DNA from: Nocardia sp. alder85J
GTDB taxonomy: Bacteria; Actinomycetota; Actinomycetes; Mycobacteriales; Mycobacteriaceae
Reading direction: 5' to 3'
NCBI RefSeq assembly: GCF_020176955.2
Contig: NZ_JAIUCZ020000007.1
Location: 124,001 to 188,000, forward strand
DNA: 64,000 nt
A model generated the notes under the pieces. The model had not been told where the DNA came from, searched no databases, and saw only the letters and a list, made by a program, of their open reading frames with translations. The stretch's first letter is position 1. Every line of letters starts with the position of its first letter. The translations under genes were made by a program, and so were the position numbers. Of the stretch, positions 16,096 to 25,432 are shown piece after piece.

Positions 16096-16530
16096 ATGCA
16101 GCACGTCATCGACCGGCTGGAGATCCAGGAGTTGCTGGCCCGGTACGCCCGCGCCGTGGACAGCAAGGACTGGGAGTTGCTGCGGACGGTGTTCACCCCG
16201 GACGCCGAGATCGACCTGCCCACCTCCGGCACGAAGCCCACCGGCTCGCGCGACGATCTGGTGGCCTGGTGGGCGACCAGCCTGGACAACGTGCCGATGA
16301 CCCAGCACCTGATCACGAACGTGGAGATCGACCTCGACGGCGACCGCGCCACCGTGCGCGCCCTGTTCTTCAATCCGATGCGGCTGCCCGGCGCCGCGGA
16401 GCTCAGCTACTGCGGCGGGCACTACTACCACGAGGTGGTCCGCACCGCGGAGGGCTGGAAGAGCGCGAAGATGGTCGACACGATCGTCTGGTTCGCCAAC
16501 CGGCCGGCCTCGCCCGCCGCGACCCGCTGA
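16096..16530 (+). CDS. SnoaL/NTF2-like family protein
   Basis: The 144-residue cone-fold protein opens 'MQHVIDRLEIQELLARYARAVDSKDWELLRTVFTPDAEID', the standard start of the NTF2-like group that includes scytalone dehydratase and ketosteroid isomerase relatives. It continues with 'QHLITNVEIDLDGDRATVRALFFNP' and 'GGHYYHEVVRTAEGWKSAKMV'. Members bind small hydrophobic molecules, and some catalyse isomerisation or dehydration. Position opposite the crotonase-LLM pair suggests a role in the same pathway. Catalysis is not proven by visible residues. Confidence 0.82.
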   Translation: MQHVIDRLEIQELLARYARAVDSKDWELLRTVFTPDAEIDLPTSGTKPTGSRDDLVAWWATSLDNVPMTQHLITNVEIDLDGDRATVRALFFNPMRLPGAAELSYCGGHYYHEVVRTAEGWKSAKMVDTIVWFANRPASPAATR

Positions 16531-16538
16531 CCCGCGAC

Positions 16539-16576
16539 GACGCCCGGGGCGCGAGAGATTCCGCACCCCGGGCGTC
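16539..16576. terminator. Bidirectional terminator hairpin
   Basis: GACGCCCGGGG (16539-16549) and CCCCGGGCGTC (16566-16576) form a perfect 11-bp stem around a 16-base loop, in the 60-bp gap between the convergent NTF2-like and hemophore-like genes. Confidence 0.75.
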
Positions 16577-16590
16577 GCCTGTCACCACTG

Positions 16591-16959
16591 TCAGCAGGCG
16601 GAGTTCAACCGGCCGATGGCGGTGTAGATCGAGGAGGCGTCCTGCGGGCCGCTGGCGTTCTCGAGGGCGCTGGCCAGGCCCTCGAGGTCGGCTTGCGCCT
16701 CCGGCGAGCTGAGCTGACCCTCCTTGGCACGCAGGTTGGCGACATAGGACGCCATCCCCGCCGCGGCCTGGTCCGGCGGCTGCGACTGCAACGGCGTCAG
16801 CGTGCCGACCACCGAACCTCCGACCTGCTTCAACACGGTGCAGTCACTCGCCGGAATATCGGCGTGGACCAGCGGCGCCGCGGCGACGGTGGTCCATCCC
16901 GCGCCGACGGCGGTCATCGCGGCGAAGGACACGGCGACAACAGTGGAACGAATCTTCAT
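16591..16959 (-). CDS. Secreted hemophore-like protein (mycobacterial heme-binding type)
   Basis: The 122-residue protein starts MKIRSTVVAVSFAAMTAVG, a Sec signal peptide ending near 'AAPLVHA'. The mature part is about 85 residues, all-helical in appearance ('LKQVGGSVVGTLTPLQSQ', 'AGMASYVANLRAKEGQL', 'SIYTAIGRLNSAC'). One Cys near the mature N-terminus ('SDCTVL') and one at the extreme C-terminus form the disulfide pattern of the MHB/hemophore-related family known from mycobacteria and Nocardia. Heme binding is a family inference; many members are uncharacterised. It converges on the NTF2-like gene across a terminator. Confidence 0.75.
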   Translation of the reverse strand: MKIRSTVVAVSFAAMTAVGAGWTTVAAAPLVHADIPASDCTVLKQVGGSVVGTLTPLQSQPPDQAAAGMASYVANLRAKEGQLSSPEAQADLEGLASALENASGPQDASSIYTAIGRLNSAC

Positions 16960-17164
16960 TGACAGCTCCCCACATATGGGCTGGAAAAAGGTGAAGAAGA
17001 GCGGCTGTCCGCAACGCTCGGCCGCGACCCGGGGCGCGGCTGCGCCCTGTCGCGGTGGTCCAGGCCGCAGCCACAACGGAGTGGATAGGGGTCGAGGACC
17101 GCTTGCGGTGACCGGGCGGTCTGTGGTCTGGTCGAAGCAAGAATACAGTTCGACAGGAGAGAGA

Positions 17165-18070
17165 ATGCCACTTTCGGAAACCGATATGAAGGTTACCAAC
17201 GGCGGTCCGGTCCGAGTGACTGCGAAGGTCAACGGCGTTCCGATGTCCGGACTTCTCGCGGTGGCCCCCGCTCCGCGGGCGGTCGTGGTCGCGCTGCACG
17301 GCGGCGGCACCACCGCGGCCTACTTCGACTGCCCGGGTCATACGGAACTGTCACTGCTCCGAGTGGCACCCGCCCTGGGGTATACGGTGCTGGCCCTGGA
17401 CCGGCCGGGTTACGGCGCCTCCGCGGTCTGCCCGGATCGGGTCACCACGCCGGCAGAGCGGGTCGAACTGGTCTTCGGCGCCGTCGACGCGCACCTGGCC
17501 GGGCTGGACCGCGCGGCCGGGGTGTTCCTCGCCGCCCATTCGGCCGCGAGTGAGATCGCGCTGCGCCTGGCCGCCGATCCCCGCGGCGCCGATCTGCTCG
17601 GCCTCGAGATCGGCGGCGCCGGCCGGGAGATGCGCCCCGAGGTGCTGGCACTGCTGGCGGGCCAATCGCGGGAGGGCCGTCGCCCCCGCGTTCCGTCGGA
17701 CCGGCTGTGGATCCCCGAGCGGCTGTATCCCCCGGACATCCTGGGCGGTAAGCCGATCGGCTCACCCCGCCCGCCACACGAGACCGATCCGGCCGCCTAC
17801 TGGTCGGAGGACAGCTACGAGAGCCTGGCCGCGCGGGTGCGCGTCCCGGTGCGGCTGACGGCGGGCGACCACGAGAGCGTCTGGCGCAACGATCCGGAAC
17901 ATCTCGCCGCCACCGCCGCCCTGTTCCGCGCCTCCACCCGCACCCTGGTGAACATCCAGCCCGAGGCCGGGCACAATCTCAGCATCGGCTACACCGCCCG
18001 CGCCTACCATCTGGGCCTGCTCGGCTTCGTCGCGGAATGTGTTGCCGGAGTGCCGCTCTCGCTGGGCTGA
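17165..18070 (+). CDS. Alpha/beta-fold hydrolase
   Basis: The 301-residue protein has 'VVVALHGGGTTAAYFDCPG' (HGGG oxyanion region), 'VLALDRPGYGAS', a nucleophile elbow 'FLAAHSAASEIALRLA' (A-H-S-A-A variant of G-x-S-x-G), 'VRLTAGDHESVWRND' for the acid, and 'EAGHNLSIG' for the His. No signal peptide. ATG at 17165 follows a GACAGGAGAGAGA ribosome site. It stands alone between the hemophore-like and reductase genes. Substrate unknown; the atypical elbow, with Ala where Gly is usual, is worth noting. Confidence 0.85.
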   Translation: MPLSETDMKVTNGGPVRVTAKVNGVPMSGLLAVAPAPRAVVVALHGGGTTAAYFDCPGHTELSLLRVAPALGYTVLALDRPGYGASAVCPDRVTTPAERVELVFGAVDAHLAGLDRAAGVFLAAHSAASEIALRLAADPRGADLLGLEIGGAGREMRPEVLALLAGQSREGRRPRVPSDRLWIPERLYPPDILGGKPIGSPRPPHETDPAAYWSEDSYESLAARVRVPVRLTAGDHESVWRNDPEHLAATAALFRASTRTLVNIQPEAGHNLSIGYTARAYHLGLLGFVAECVAGVPLSLG

Positions 18071-18150
18071 CCGGGCCGGTGCGCCGCACACCCCGGCGGC
18101 GGGAAGGCGCCGACCGGCTGCTCGGCGGCTGTGGGCCCAGCCCGGCGACG

Positions 18151-19164
18151 TCAGCTCCCGGGCAGCAGGTCCACCAGGGTGTCCAGGCCGGGCTGTTCCA
18201 CGCCGCCGCGCCGGGCGGCGCGGCCCAGCAGTTGCTGGAGGCGAGCGTTCAGCGGGGCGTCGACACCGTGCAGGCGGGCCAGGCGGACGATCTCGCCGTT
18301 GAGGTAGTCGGCCTCGTGGCCGCCCGTGCCGCGGGCGAAGCTCTGCCAGGTGGACTGGCGGTTGCGCTGGACGCCGGAACGTTCGCTGAAGTTCTGCTGG
18401 TTCGGGTCCAGGGTCAGGTCCGCGGTGTCGTGGTGCTCGATGCCCGCGACGGCCAGCACGCTCCGGGCCTCGGCCGCCAGCGCCTCGCCGAGCGCCTGCT
18501 TGACCGCACGGTCACCGGCGAACACCTCCAGTCCGTTGCGCACGCTGAACAGGATCTTCGCCGCCTTGTAGGCGCGGATGCCGGCGACCGGCTCCACCAC
18601 GAAATTGGCCGCCCGCAGATCGGCGGTGAACGTCTTCAGCGCCTGTTCCCCGGTGGCCGGATCGCCCGCGGACACCCCGGCGATGACGCCGCCCAGCGCC
18701 GGATATCCGCCGACGCGGACTTCGCCGAGGCGGGCGTACTGCGCCGAGATCAGGAAGACCGCGCCGATCACCGTCTCGAACCAGCGGGCGGCGATGCGCT
18801 CGGCGGCCAGCCCGTTCTGCACGGTGACGATCGGGACCAGTTCGGCGGCCGAGCCGATCACCCCGCCCTGCCGGTCCACGACGTCACGCCAGGCCAGTTC
18901 GGCCACCGCCCCGGCCACGTCCTGGGTCTTCACCGTGAGCACCAGGATGTCGCCGACCCGCAGCCGCAACTCGTCGCCGATCGCGACCACCGGCAGCCGC
19001 ACCTGTCGCGCACCCGCGTCGGTGTGATACGACAATGGTTGCGCCGCAAGATGTTCCAGCGTCGCGCCGCGCGCGATCAGCAGCACCTCGTGCCCCCGGT
19101 CGCCCAGTTCCACCGCCAGGCAGGCGCCGATCGCCCCGGCGCCCACGATCACATATCGCGTCAC
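18151..19164 (-). CDS. Ketopantoate reductase family protein (PanE/ApbA-like)
   Basis: The 337-residue protein starts with the NADPH-binding 'YVIVGAGAIGACLAVELGDRGHEVLLIARG'. It continues with 'ILVLTVKTQDV', 'VTVQNGLAAERIAARW' (the N-G catalytic region) and a C-terminal helical domain with 'FARGTGGHEADYLNGEIVRLARLHGVDAPLNARL', where the conserved Glu is visible. GTG at 19164 is preferred because GGAGGAGGTG lies just upstream. True 2-dehydropantoate reduction would serve pantothenate synthesis, but many actinobacterial paralogs act on other 2-oxo acids. It trails the DUF1684 gene by 90 bases and may belong to the same transcript. Confidence 0.85.
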   Translation of the reverse strand: MTRYVIVGAGAIGACLAVELGDRGHEVLLIARGATLEHLAAQPLSYHTDAGARQVRLPVVAIGDELRLRVGDILVLTVKTQDVAGAVAELAWRDVVDRQGGVIGSAAELVPIVTVQNGLAAERIAARWFETVIGAVFLISAQYARLGEVRVGGYPALGGVIAGVSAGDPATGEQALKTFTADLRAANFVVEPVAGIRAYKAAKILFSVRNGLEVFAGDRAVKQALGEALAAEARSVLAVAGIEHHDTADLTLDPNQQNFSERSGVQRNRQSTWQSFARGTGGHEADYLNGEIVRLARLHGVDAPLNARLQQLLGRAARRGGVEQPGLDTLVDLLPGS

Positions 19165-19254
19165 ATCACACCTCCTCCGGCGCCCCTCGGCGCCGTTGTG
19201 CACACCTGTCGATCATCTGGCGATCGGCCCCGGCCCGCGGTCCGGCGCCGGTGC

Positions 19255-20007
19255 TCACTCTGCCCGGCGCAGGCGGGATTCGCCCGCGCGGACCGGGAGG
19301 TCGAGACGGTTCCCGGCCGGGGGCAGCGGGCACAGGTAGTGGTCGGTGAAGGTGCACGGCGGGAGGTAGGCGCGGTTGAAGTCGGCGACGATGCGGCCGG
19401 CGGCGTCCGGTGCGGGGATGGTGAGGAAACGGAAGTTCTCGGTCTCGTCGCCGACGGTGGTGTCGGAGAAGGTGAGCTGGAGGGCGCCGTCCGCCGCGGC
19501 GGCGGCCTGGAGCACGCGCTCGGCGCCGCCGATCTCCAGCCGCACCCGGACGCCGGTGTTGTCACTGACGAAGCCGTCGATGTGCTCCAATTTCAGGGGC
19601 TGCGTGGCGATTTCGTTGTTCTCGGTGCGCTCGGCGGTGCCGGTGAGCACCCAGGCCGGATCCGGTTCGAAGGATTCGATGCCCGCCAGGGTGGTGCGGG
19701 TGGGCGCGGCGGGATCGAAGACGCGCAGGGCGAGGCGGCCGGCGCGGACCAGCGCCACCAACTCTCGGTCGCCGAGGGCGTGGCGGTCGCCGGGCCCGAG
19801 GTCGATGCGCAGGCCGGGGGCGGTGCCGACGATCCGGCCGTCGAGTGCGGACCAGGTTCCGGGCAGGCCCTCGATCGGTTCGGGGGTGGCGTCGAGCCAG
19901 TGGGTGCCGGTGAGGGCGGCGGTGCCGTGTGCGGCGGTGGCCTGCGCATCGCGCTGGTCGTGCCAGTGCCGCAGGTCGGTGAGCCAGGTGTCGGTGGAGG
20001 TGGTCAC
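19255..20007 (-). CDS. DUF1684 family protein
   Basis: The 250-residue soluble protein contains the usual DUF1684 features: 'TALTGTHWLDATPEPI' near the start, central 'LGDRELVALVRAGRLALRVFDP', 'FEPDPAWVLTGTAE', and the C-terminal cluster 'ENFRFLTIPAP', 'GRIVADFNRAYLPPCTFTDHYLCPLPPAGNRL' in which Asp, Asn, Tyr, Cys and His are conserved. No enzymatic function is established for the family as far as I know. The GTG start at 20007 has AAAGGA upstream. It follows the fused ABC ATPase gene by 46 bases in the organosulfur-type operon, which suggests a role in processing the imported compound. Confidence 0.8.
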   Translation of the reverse strand: MTTSTDTWLTDLRHWHDQRDAQATAAHGTAALTGTHWLDATPEPIEGLPGTWSALDGRIVGTAPGLRIDLGPGDRHALGDRELVALVRAGRLALRVFDPAAPTRTTLAGIESFEPDPAWVLTGTAERTENNEIATQPLKLEHIDGFVSDNTGVRVRLEIGGAERVLQAAAAADGALQLTFSDTTVGDETENFRFLTIPAPDAAGRIVADFNRAYLPPCTFTDHYLCPLPPAGNRLDLPVRAGESRLRRAE

Positions 20008-20053
20008 GGTGATCCTTTCGGGAGGGGGGACGGCGGCGGGCCGCTCCGGGAAC

Positions 20054-21739
20054 TCAGCGGCGGGCGGCCCGGCGGCCGGGGATCGCGGCCAGCAGCCGGC
20101 GCGTCCATTCGTCGACGGGTGCACGGAAAACTGTTGCGGTGGGGCCGGATTCGACCACCCGCCCGGCGCGGAGCACCGAGACGGTGTGGGCGATGCGCGC
20201 GACGACGGCGAGGTCGTGCGAGACGAACAGGTAGGTCAGTCCCAGTTGCTCTTGCAGATCGGCGAGCAGGGTCAGGATCTGGTCCTGCACCGACACATCC
20301 AGCGCCGAGACCGGTTCGTCCAGCAGCACGACATCCGGTTGCAGGGCCAGCGCGCGAGCGATGGCGACCCGCTGCCGCTGTCCACCGGACAGTTCGGCGG
20401 GCAACCGGTCGCCGAACGAACGCGGCAGCGCCACTTGGTCCAGCAGGTCGTCGGCGCGCGCGCGGCGTTCCGCGCGGGTGCCCGCCCGGAACGACACCAG
20501 CGGTTCGATGATGCTGTCGCGCACCGAGAATCGCGGGTCGAGCGAGGCGTACGGGTTCTGCTGCACCAGTTGGAAGCGCCGCCGCAACGGGCGCAGCGCC
20601 CGCCAGGACCGGCCGGTGATCTCGACGCCGTCGAAGCGCACCGAACCCGCGGTGGCGGCGGTCAGGCCCATCGCGATGCGCAGCGCGGTGGACTTGCCGG
20701 AGCCGGACTCCCCCACGATCGCATGTGTCCGGCCGCGCGGGACCCGCATCGAGATGTCGTCCAGCGCCACGATGTTCGGGCCACGGCCGCCGCGCGAGGC
20801 ACGGAACTCCTTGCGTACGCCGCGCAGTTCGAGGATCACCGGGGCGGATTCGCCCGGCTCGGCGGCGTCGCGGTGGTACGGCGCCGGGTCACCGCCGTGC
20901 GCCAGCGCCGGGGAGGCGGCGATCAACCGGCGGGTGTACGGGTCGCGCTCGGCGCTGTCGACGAGAATCTGTGCGGGCGTGCCGGTTTCGACGATCCGGC
21001 CGTCGCGCAGCACTACCACCCGGTCGGCGCGGTCGGCGGCCACCGCCAGATCGTGGGTGATGATCAGCAGCGCGGTGCCGCTGTCGCGCACCAGCGATTC
21101 CAGATGGTCCAGGATGCGGGCCTGCACGGTGACGTCCAGGGCGCTGGTCGGTTCGTCGGCGATGATCAGCGCCGGCCGCCCGGCCAGCGCGATCGCGATC
21201 AGCACCCGTTGCCGCTGACCGCCGGACAGTTCGTGCGGATAGCGGTGCAGCCGGTGCTCCGGATCGTCCAGACCGGCCCGGCGCAACAGTTCGAGCACCT
21301 CGGCGTCGACCGCCGGGCCGCGCACGCCGCGCAACCGCACCGCCTCCGCGACCTGCTGCCCGATCCGCTGGGTGGGGTTGAGGCCGACCATCGGATCCTG
21401 CGGCACCAGGCCCACGGTGGAACCCCGCAGTCGCCGCAGCACCCGCTCCGGCGCGCCGACCACCTCGGTGCCCGCGACGGTGATCGAGCCGCCGGTGAGG
21501 CGTGCGGTATCGGGCAGCAGGCCGATGATCGCGTGCGCGGTGGTCGACTTGCCGGAGCCGGATTCGCCCACCAGGGCCACGATCTCACCGGGCCGCACCC
21601 GCAGGGTGAGGTCGTGCACGGCGGGCACGATGTCGCCGTCGCGCAGGTATCCCGCCGACAGGCCGGTGATGTCCACGACCGGGGCGGTGTCGATCTCCGC
21701 TGTGGCCGAGCCGGTTTCGGCGGTACTCATGACGGTCAT
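20054..21739 (-). CDS. Fused double ATP-binding protein of a Dpp/Opp-type ABC importer
   Basis: The 561-residue protein carries two complete ABC ATPase domains. The first has Walker A GESGSGKST at residues 58-66, ABC signature 'LSGGQRQRVLIAIALAGRP' and Walker B 'ALIIADEPTSALD'. The second repeats GESGSGKST, 'LSGGQRQRVAIARALALQPDVVLLDEPVSALD' and a downstream 'SHDLAVVARIAHTV'. Each is followed by an oligopeptide-transporter C-terminal extension. DppD and DppF are thus joined in one chain, a common actinobacterial variant. It overlaps the permease start by 4 bases and energises import through the two permeases encoded upstream in the operon. Confidence 0.93.
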   Translation of the reverse strand: MTVMSTAETGSATAEIDTAPVVDITGLSAGYLRDGDIVPAVHDLTLRVRPGEIVALVGESGSGKSTTAHAIIGLLPDTARLTGGSITVAGTEVVGAPERVLRRLRGSTVGLVPQDPMVGLNPTQRIGQQVAEAVRLRGVRGPAVDAEVLELLRRAGLDDPEHRLHRYPHELSGGQRQRVLIAIALAGRPALIIADEPTSALDVTVQARILDHLESLVRDSGTALLIITHDLAVAADRADRVVVLRDGRIVETGTPAQILVDSAERDPYTRRLIAASPALAHGGDPAPYHRDAAEPGESAPVILELRGVRKEFRASRGGRGPNIVALDDISMRVPRGRTHAIVGESGSGKSTALRIAMGLTAATAGSVRFDGVEITGRSWRALRPLRRRFQLVQQNPYASLDPRFSVRDSIIEPLVSFRAGTRAERRARADDLLDQVALPRSFGDRLPAELSGGQRQRVAIARALALQPDVVLLDEPVSALDVSVQDQILTLLADLQEQLGLTYLFVSHDLAVVARIAHTVSVLRAGRVVESGPTATVFRAPVDEWTRRLLAAIPGRRAARR

Positions 21740-22647
21740 CGCCGGGCCTCCTGAAGGGATTTGGCAATGTGGTTGAGCGCCAGCACCGTCAGCACCACCA
21801 TGGCGCCGGGCAGCAGCGACACCCAGGGCGCGGTGATCAGGAAGTTGCGGCCGTTGGCCACCAGCGACCCCCACTCCGCGCGCGGCGGCGCGGCGCCGAA
21901 GCCCAGGAAGCTCAGTGCCGCGACGTAGATGATGGTGGTACCGAAATCGAGGACGGCCAGCGACAGCACCGGGCCCCAGGAGTTCGGCAGCACGTGCCGC
22001 AGCAGTACCCGGGTCCAGGAGGCCCCGCCCGCGCGGGCCGCCTCCACGTAAGGCAGGGTCCTGACCCGCAGCACCTCGGCGCGGGTGGTGCGCGCGAAGG
22101 CCGGTACGCTCGCCACTCCCACCGCGATCGCCACCGGCACGGTCCCGAATCCCAGCGCGGTCACGATCACCAGCGCGAACAACAGGCCCGGAATCGCCAG
22201 CTGCACATCCACCACGCGCATGATCACGGTGTCGGCCCAGCGGCCGAAGAAGCCGGACATCAGGCCCAGGGTCAGGCCCGCGACCAGCGCGATACCCACC
22301 GCGATCAGCGCCGCCTTGACGGTGAGTTCGGAGCCGTAGAGGGTGCGCGTCCACAGATCGCGGCCGACGTCGTCGGTGCCGAACAGGTGCGCCCCGCTCG
22401 GCGGCCGCAGTCGTTGCGCGGGCACGGTCGCATACGGATCGCGCGAGGTGAACAGCCCCGGCGCGAAGGCCGTCACCACCACGAACAGCACCAGCAGGAC
22501 CGACACCACGAAACCCGGCCGCCGGGCGAGCCGGCGCAGCCGCGGCGGCACCCGCCGCCGCCCGCCCGCCGGGGCCGCCGCCCGGTCGGTCCCGGCGGGC
22601 CCCGGCAGGACGGGCGCGGCGACGGCCGCCGTGAGATCGGTTGCCAT
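21736..22647 (-). CDS. ABC importer permease, DppC-like
   Basis: The 303-residue permease has a long Arg/Ala-rich cytoplasmic N-terminus (about 45 residues), then an N-terminal membrane segment ('GFVVSVLLVLFVVVTAFAPGLF') and the OppC-type 'HLFGTDDVGRDLWTRTLYGSELTVKAALI'. The EAA loop is 'YVEAARAGGASWTRVLLRHVLPNSWGPVL'. Five to six transmembrane helices. One base separates it from the DppB-like gene and it overlaps the ATPase gene, so the three are co-translated. Confidence 0.92.
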   Translation of the reverse strand: MATDLTAAVAAPVLPGPAGTDRAAAPAGGRRRVPPRLRRLARRPGFVVSVLLVLFVVVTAFAPGLFTSRDPYATVPAQRLRPPSGAHLFGTDDVGRDLWTRTLYGSELTVKAALIAVGIALVAGLTLGLMSGFFGRWADTVIMRVVDVQLAIPGLLFALVIVTALGFGTVPVAIAVGVASVPAFARTTRAEVLRVRTLPYVEAARAGGASWTRVLLRHVLPNSWGPVLSLAVLDFGTTIIYVAALSFLGFGAAPPRAEWGSLVANGRNFLITAPWVSLLPGAMVVLTVLALNHIAKSLQEARR

Positions 22648-22648
22648 A

Positions 22649-23605
22649 TCAGTTCACCTCGGTGCTCGCGGTGTGGGTGATGCGCGGGTCGAGCAGTGGG
22701 TACAGCAGGTCCACGATCAGATTCACCAGCACGAATCCACCCGCGGCGATCACCACGATGGCCTGCACCACCGGAACGTCCTTGGCCAGCACCGCATCCT
22801 GTGCCAGCCGGCCGAGCCCGTTGCGGTTGAACACGTTCTCCACCACGATCGAGCTGGTCACCGTGATGCCCACCAGCAGGCCGAGGATGGTGAGGGCGGG
22901 CAGCGCCGCATTGCGGAACGCGTGCCGCAGCTGTACCGCGCTGCGCGACAAGCCCTTCGCGCGCGCGGTCACGATGTACTGCTCGCCCAGCGTCTGCTCG
23001 AAACTGCGTCCGAGCACCTGCGCCAGCTGCGCCGCCGTCGGCAGCGCCATCGTGATCACCGGCAGCACCAGGTATTTCCAGCCGCCGCTGCCCGAGGACG
23101 GCAGCCAGCCCAGATCGAAGGAGAAGTACTGGATGAGCACCAGCCCGACCAGGAAGCCGGGAATCGCGACGCCGAGCGCGGGCACCCGATCCAGCAGCAC
23201 GTGCAGCCAGCGGACCCGGACGAACGCCGCCAGATAGGCCAGTCCGGTGCCCAGCAGGACCGCCAGCGCTCCGGCGATCGCGCTGAGCACCAGCGTCCCG
23301 CCGATGCGCTCGCCGATCAGGTGCCCCACCGGCGTGCCCTTGGCGATCGAGGTGCCGAAGTTGCCGTGCAACATTCCGGTGAGCAGCGTCCAATACTGTT
23401 CCAGCAGTGGACGATCCAGCCCGTACCTGGCCTTGGCGGTGGCCAGTTGCTGGGGTGTCAGCGAATCCGGTTCGATGCCCGCGGCGCCCAGCTGGATCGA
23501 GACCGGGTCGCTGGGCAGCAGATACAGCACCACGAAGGTGACCGTGAACGCCGCCCACAGCACCACCACGGCCTGCGCCACCCGGCCTGCGATGTACCGG
23601 ATCAC
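22649..23605 (-). CDS. ABC importer permease, DppB-like
   Basis: The 318-residue protein is an OppB/DppB-type permease: N-terminal 'YIAGRVAQAVVVLWAAFTVTFVVLYLLPSDPV', the periplasmic region 'GLDRPLLEQYWTLLTGMLHGNFGTSI', and the EAA loop 'EQYIVTARAKGLSRSAVQLRHAFRNAALPALTI'. Six membrane segments. It forms the channel with the DppC-like protein. Its start overlaps the substrate-binding-protein stop by 4 bases. Confidence 0.92.
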   Translation of the reverse strand: MIRYIAGRVAQAVVVLWAAFTVTFVVLYLLPSDPVSIQLGAAGIEPDSLTPQQLATAKARYGLDRPLLEQYWTLLTGMLHGNFGTSIAKGTPVGHLIGERIGGTLVLSAIAGALAVLLGTGLAYLAAFVRVRWLHVLLDRVPALGVAIPGFLVGLVLIQYFSFDLGWLPSSGSGGWKYLVLPVITMALPTAAQLAQVLGRSFEQTLGEQYIVTARAKGLSRSAVQLRHAFRNAALPALTILGLLVGITVTSSIVVENVFNRNGLGRLAQDAVLAKDVPVVQAIVVIAAGGFVLVNLIVDLLYPLLDPRITHTASTEVN

Positions 23606-25290
23606 GGCTGGATCCAGACATCGTTGAGTGTCAGGAAACTCTCCGAGGTGAAGCGGAAGCCGTTGACCTTGTTGCGGAATCCGGCGTACTGCACCCGCTC
23701 GAACAGCGGCAGGCCGACGCCGCTGTCGATGAGCAGATTCTGGAGATCGGTGTAGGCCTGCTTGCGCTTGCCCTCGTCGGTGGCCTGGCCGGCCGTGGTC
23801 AGCAGATCCCGCACCTTCGCCGCGACGTCCGGCTTCTGGATGGCCCGGGCCAGCGCCTTGGAGTTGGCCAACTGGTCGTTCAGGATGAATTGCAGCGCAC
23901 CGGGATCCGCACGGGTGAAGTAGTTCTCGACCAGGTCGTACTGCCCGTTGGCGATGGCGGCGGTGCGTTCGGCGGCGGTCACGATCTTCTGCTGCACCTC
24001 GATGCCCACCCTGCGCAGCTGATCCTGGAACAGGTCGGCGCCGGTGCCGTGCGCGGTCAGCAGCAACTGCACCGACAGTCGCCTGCCGTCCCGGCTGCGG
24101 TACTGATCGCCCGGAGCGGTCTTCCAGCCGTCGGCGTCCAGGATTCGCGCCGCCGCATCGGGATCGAAGGCCAGCTTGGTCGCCTGGCCGGTGAAATACG
24201 GTGTGGTGCTGTCGAAGTCACCCGCGACCACCGGATAGTCGGCGCCGTACAGGGTGGCGGCGTAGGTCTTCAGGTCCACCGCGCGGTAGAGCGCCTGCCG
24301 CACCTGGTCGTCGGCGAGCGGGTGCCCGTCGGAGACGTTGGGCCACAACACGTACGAGACTCCGGGCAGCGGGCGCGAGCGCAGGTACGAGCCGGAGGAG
24401 GTGATCAGCTTGCGGTCCTCCACGCTGAACGGGTTGCGCGGCCAGGCGACGTCGATCTGCCCGCTGACCAGGTTGCCGGTCCGCACGCTGTCCTCGGCGA
24501 CGTAGCTGACCTGGATCTTGTCCAGGTAGGCCTCGCCGGTGTTCTTGCCCAGCGGCGAACCCCAGCGGTAGCCGGTCCGGCGGCTGAGCGTGACGCTCTG
24601 CTCCGGCACGTACTTGTCCAGCGTGAACAGGCCGGAGCCGACGATGTCGCCCTTGCACCGCTGTTCGGGGGTTTTCGTGAACGACGCGGGCGACAGCAGC
24701 GCCAGGTTGGTGGTCGAGGTCGCCTGCAGGAAGGAGGCATTCGGCTGCGCGAAGTGGAAGCGCACGGTCCGCGGATCGACCACCGTGGTGGATTGCAGGC
24801 CCACGATGTAGCTCGCGCCGAAGGTGGTACCGCCGGAGGTGCGCACCAGATCCTGGAAGGCGTCGAAATTCGTCTTCACCGCCGCGGCGTCCAGCGCGGC
24901 GCCGTCGGCGAAGGTGACGCCGTCACGCAGGTGGAAGGTGTAGTCCAGGCCGTCCGGGCTGATCTCCCACTTCGTCGCCAGCCACGGCACGATCTCGCCG
25001 GTGTCCGGATTCTGGTCGGTCAGCGAATCCGCGAAATTGCGGATCAGGGAACGGTGTTCGATCCAATAGGTCTGGAACGGATCAATGCACAGGAAAGCCG
25101 TGTTGTCCGGCCAGAAGGCGATGTTCAGGGTGCCGCCGCGGACGGGGTCCTTACCCTCGCCCGTGGGCCCGCTGGCCTGATTCCCACCGCTGCCGCAGGC
25201 GGCGGCCAGCAGGGTCAGGGCGGCAGCGGCCGCGAGTGCGGCTCGTCGTCCGATCCGCCGGCGGCGGGCGGCAGGGGTGCTGGTGTTCAT
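23602..25290 (-). CDS. Peptide/nickel-type ABC substrate-binding lipoprotein
   Basis: The 562-residue SBP_bac_5-type protein has a signal with lipobox LLAAAC (lipid-modified Cys32) and then GSGG. Family blocks include 'DPVRGGTLNIAFWPDN', 'WEISPDGLDYTFHLRDGVTFADGAAL' and 'DQVRQALYRAVDLKTYAATLY'. It would be anchored outside the membrane and hand ligand to the two permeases. Proteins of this cluster type bind diverse ligands besides peptides; the flanking LLM monooxygenase and SfnB-like enzyme suggest an organosulfur compound. That ligand assignment is inference from neighbours. Confidence 0.9.
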   Translation of the reverse strand: MNTSTPAARRRRIGRRAALAAAAALTLLAAACGSGGNQASGPTGEGKDPVRGGTLNIAFWPDNTAFLCIDPFQTYWIEHRSLIRNFADSLTDQNPDTGEIVPWLATKWEISPDGLDYTFHLRDGVTFADGAALDAAAVKTNFDAFQDLVRTSGGTTFGASYIVGLQSTTVVDPRTVRFHFAQPNASFLQATSTTNLALLSPASFTKTPEQRCKGDIVGSGLFTLDKYVPEQSVTLSRRTGYRWGSPLGKNTGEAYLDKIQVSYVAEDSVRTGNLVSGQIDVAWPRNPFSVEDRKLITSSGSYLRSRPLPGVSYVLWPNVSDGHPLADDQVRQALYRAVDLKTYAATLYGADYPVVAGDFDSTTPYFTGQATKLAFDPDAAARILDADGWKTAPGDQYRSRDGRRLSVQLLLTAHGTGADLFQDQLRRVGIEVQQKIVTAAERTAAIANGQYDLVENYFTRADPGALQFILNDQLANSKALARAIQKPDVAAKVRDLLTTAGQATDEGKRKQAYTDLQNLLIDSGVGLPLFERVQYAGFRNKVNGFRFTSESFLTLNDVWIQP

Positions 25291-25432
25291 CGCGGAAGCA
25301 GTTCCTCGTATTCGGCGGGCGGTGCGGCCCGGGGTGCGTCGACAAAGGTTGTGGCGGTGGAACTACGGGCGTGCCGAACGGTGGTCGACCCCCGGCGATC
25401 GGCGGCGGAAGCCGCCGGCGGCACGCGGGCGG

